Source: Strigomonas culicis (lineage: Eukaryota > Euglenozoa > Kinetoplastea > Trypanosomatida > Trypanosomatidae). Taken from it: a DNA stretch of 24,614 nucleotides. This document shows, in pieces, positions 22,877-24,614 of the stretch. The notes under the pieces were generated by a model. The model made no database searches. It was not told the DNA's origin and saw nothing but the letters and a program-made list of their open reading frames with translations. Position 1 is the stretch's first letter; every line of letters begins with the position of its first letter. A program made the translations under genes and the position numbers. The stretch covers positions 1-24,614 of the forward strand of contig AUXH01000276.1 in NCBI GenBank assembly GCA_000482145.1, given 5' to 3'.

Positions 22877-23225
22877 CAAATTCACTTCAATTAACGATAC
22901 AAAAAAAAAAAAGGTTCCTTCGGTGCAGTTCAGTGGAGTAGAGATTCACCACTTTTTTTTTTTGTTAGGCGATATCTTTTTCTTTTTCAAAGGTACAAAC
23001 AAACAGACAGGGAAAGAAAATTGTATAAAAAAAAGACATTGTCCTTCTAATATGAGATTAAATACATGGGGTTTGGTCATCTTTCTACATGCGTTCACAC
23101 ACAACAAAAACAAATCTGAGTTACCAGAAGAAGAAAAAAGGAATCAAGATAAAAGATGGCATGAATTCTACCTGCCTGTGCACATGGTAGGTGCATATCT
23201 AATAAAAGAAAGAGGAAGGGGATGA
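22877..23225. other. Intergenic spacer between IFT57 and the EF-hand gene
   Basis: Most of a 470-base gap. A/T-rich with A-runs near 22901-22912 and T-runs near 22953-22987. A plus-strand frame covering it starts at GTG and is low complexity, so I do not call it. No RNA gene was recognised. Confidence 0.55.
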
Positions 23226-24452
23226 TCAATCGTAGTAGCTTTCCATTGTATTGGAGTCCTCCTCGTCGTAGCGGGTCGTTCCTTCACGCTTCTCCTTCGT
23301 TTGCTTCATCACATACTGCAGAACACCATTCTGGAGAATGCCTATCCGCAGTGCCATCTGCTTGATCTCCGCCTGGATCTTTGTGACCGCTTCCTTCACA
23401 TGCATCAGAGGAGTGGTATCGGAGATCTTAGACTCACGGTCCTCAATATCGTGCTTCATTTGCTCCAGCACTTCACTCACCTGATTGAGCTCCATCGTCA
23501 GCTGCTGCACACTTTGGTTCGACACATTCGCGGCATCGCGCGACGTGTTCAGCTCGCGCAGCTTCACACGGTACTCCTCCACCTCCTCCGAGAACTGCTG
23601 CGCCAGTGTCTGCTCCCGCTTTTGGATGCGGTCCCTAGATTTCTCCATCTCGTCGCCCATGCGCTCCAGCATCAGTCTAACATCAGGGTACATCTTTTCC
23701 ACCGCCTTGAGCAAGACCGTCGCGTTCTCCACACGCGCGCGCCAGTCATCGCCGGACTCGGGCCGCACCTGCAGCAGCGGGGCCACCCGCTCGACCTCCA
23801 TGTTCCACTCCTCCGCGTCGATTGTTGACGAAACGGGGACGACGCTGTCCTCCCTCGCATCCTTTTCACCGGTAGCGCGGATGTAGACTTCATCCTCGTC
23901 GTCGCTATCGATCACGACATTATCGTCGATCTGCTCCATGTCCTCCACGTCCTCATCTCCGTCGGCAACGTCGGCGAGCTCGTCGTACTTTTCAATCTTG
24001 CTATAGTCGATCGGGCGGACCTGAAAGCCTTTCTTCGCCAGCGCCTGGTCCACCAGTGCAAGAAGGATGGTCAAGACGGTCTCGCCGCTTCCCTGCTTGA
24101 TGCGATTTGGTGCCAGGTTGGGCGCAGACACGTGCATGGCCTTCAGCTCAGCCAAAATGGTTGTCGCTGTGGCATTGGGGTCATCAAACTGACCAGGCGC
24201 CTCGAATTTGTGCTCGCAAACACTCATCAGCCAGGCGCACAAAGAGGTGAAGTAGTAGAACTGCGCGTTGGGGTTGTCCACTGTCGACGGTCCTGTGAAG
24301 TAAAAGCGATCCAGTGGCTTGAACGGCGGCTTGGTGGAACTGCAGAAATCGCTCTCGTAGTGGAGAATGCGCAGCTTATCTAAGATGACTTCCATTGTGC
24401 TGTCATCGATAGTGGCGGGGCCACCAGACGCCTGTTGTTCATCATCCGACAT
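23226..24452 (-). CDS. IFT57: Intraflagellar transport protein 57 (IFT57/HIPPI)
   Basis: 408 residues, ATG at 24450-24452, stop TGA at 23226-23228. IFT57 is a peripheral subunit of the IFT-B train that carries cargo along the flagellar axoneme and pairs with IFT20. The N-terminal CH-like domain (about 18-150) has the family signatures MEVILDKLRILHYESDF (20-36), FKPLDRFYFTGPSTVDNPNA (44-63), QFYYFTSLCAWLM (64-76), and IKQGSGETVLTILLALVDQA (118-137). An acidic linker (160-190) with DDNVVIDSDDEDEVYI follows, then a coiled coil (about 255-385) with SKISDTTPLMHVKEAVTKIQ, a conserved IFT57 tail segment. Length matches the family. It is the first complete gene of the window in transcription order and precedes a DRC8-like axonemal gene. 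Confidence 0.95.
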   Translation of the reverse strand: MSDDEQQASGGPATIDDSTMEVILDKLRILHYESDFCSSTKPPFKPLDRFYFTGPSTVDNPNAQFYYFTSLCAWLMSVCEHKFEAPGQFDDPNATATTILAELKAMHVSAPNLAPNRIKQGSGETVLTILLALVDQALAKKGFQVRPIDYSKIEKYDELADVADGDEDVEDMEQIDDNVVIDSDDEDEVYIRATGEKDAREDSVVPVSSTIDAEEWNMEVERVAPLLQVRPESGDDWRARVENATVLLKAVEKMYPDVRLMLERMGDEMEKSRDRIQKREQTLAQQFSEEVEEYRVKLRELNTSRDAANVSNQSVQQLTMELNQVSEVLEQMKHDIEDRESKISDTTPLMHVKEAVTKIQAEIKQMALRIGILQNGVLQYVMKQTKEKREGTTRYDEEDSNTMESYYD

Positions 24453-24466
24453 CTTTTCTTATGAAG

Positions 24467-24510
24467 CTCAAAATAAACAGGAAAATGAAAAATGAAGAAA
24501 TGAATGAACA
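24467..24510 (-). promoter_or_regulatory. Putative trans-splice acceptor for IFT57
   Basis: Minus-strand TTCATTCATTTCTTCATTTT and TCATTTTCCTG precede TTTATTTTGAG, with the AG at 24467-24468 and a 14-nt 5' UTR. Confidence 0.55.
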
Positions 24511-24583
24511 GAAACAAAAAGTATATATGTATAGATCCTTTGATAGACAGGGTAAATGATGATTAAGTGAGGAAAAAAGGGGG

Positions 24584-24609
24584 AAGAGAGAGAGAGAGAG
24601 AGAGAGAGG
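24584..24609. repeat. GA/TC dinucleotide microsatellite at right edge
   Basis: About twelve GA units on the plus strand, giving a TC tract on the transcript some 130 nt upstream of IFT57. It could be an additional splice tract or belong to the next gene's 3' flank outside the window. Confidence 0.85.
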
Positions 24610-24614
24610 AGAAG

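Noticed and set aside
22923..23225. 100-codon plus-strand frame in the IFT57-EF-hand spacer
   Set aside because: It starts at GTG, reads homopolymer runs, and lies on the non-coding strand of a directional cluster.

Overview
The window is nuclear DNA from a trypanosomatid (Kinetoplastea: Trypanosomatidae). All fourteen genes I can support lie on the minus strand. None has an intron. They are separated by short A/T-rich gaps (about 220 to 820 bases), and nearly every start codon is preceded on the coding strand by a pyrimidine-rich tract and an AG dinucleotide. That is the layout of a polycistronic transcription unit resolved by spliced-leader trans-splicing. Coding regions are GC-rich with strong third-position GC, so they contrast sharply with the A-rich spacers and throw long false ORFs on the opposite strand. 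The compact spacers could fit an insect or plant trypanosomatid, but genus cannot be fixed from this window.

Transcription runs from high to low coordinates. In that order the genes are: IFT57 (24452-23226); an EF-hand protein resembling dynein regulatory complex subunit DRC8/EFCAB2 (22755-22036); a 1318-residue acidic coiled-coil protein with a mitochondrial-type N terminus (21657-17701); a small probable mitochondrial protein (17103-16642); a PP2A B55-type regulatory subunit with a long N-terminal extension (16285-14192); myo-inositol-3-phosphate synthase INO1 (13803-12232); sterol C-24(28) reductase ERG4 (11654-10173); a second small probable mitochondrial protein (9349-8903); TTC4/Cns1 co-chaperone (8510-7329); a POT/PTR2-family transporter (6863-4983); ribosomal protein eL6 (4659-4066); a WDR70-like WD40 protein (3793-2321); a protein with a possible EB1-like calponin-homology domain (2097-1072); and an unrecognised partial gene running off the left edge (717 to 1).

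The genes belong to unrelated pathways, as expected where transcription units are not functional operons. Two neighbourhoods still stand out: two flagellar candidates are adjacent (IFT57 and the DRC8-like protein), and two lipid-synthesis enzymes are adjacent (INO1 and ERG4).

I found no tRNA, rRNA, CRISPR, transposon, strand switch or viral element. The least explained items are the 1318-residue protein, whose C-terminal half seems built from degenerate repeats of a helical hairpin; the two short putative mitochondrial proteins; the CH-domain candidate; and the two longest spacers.
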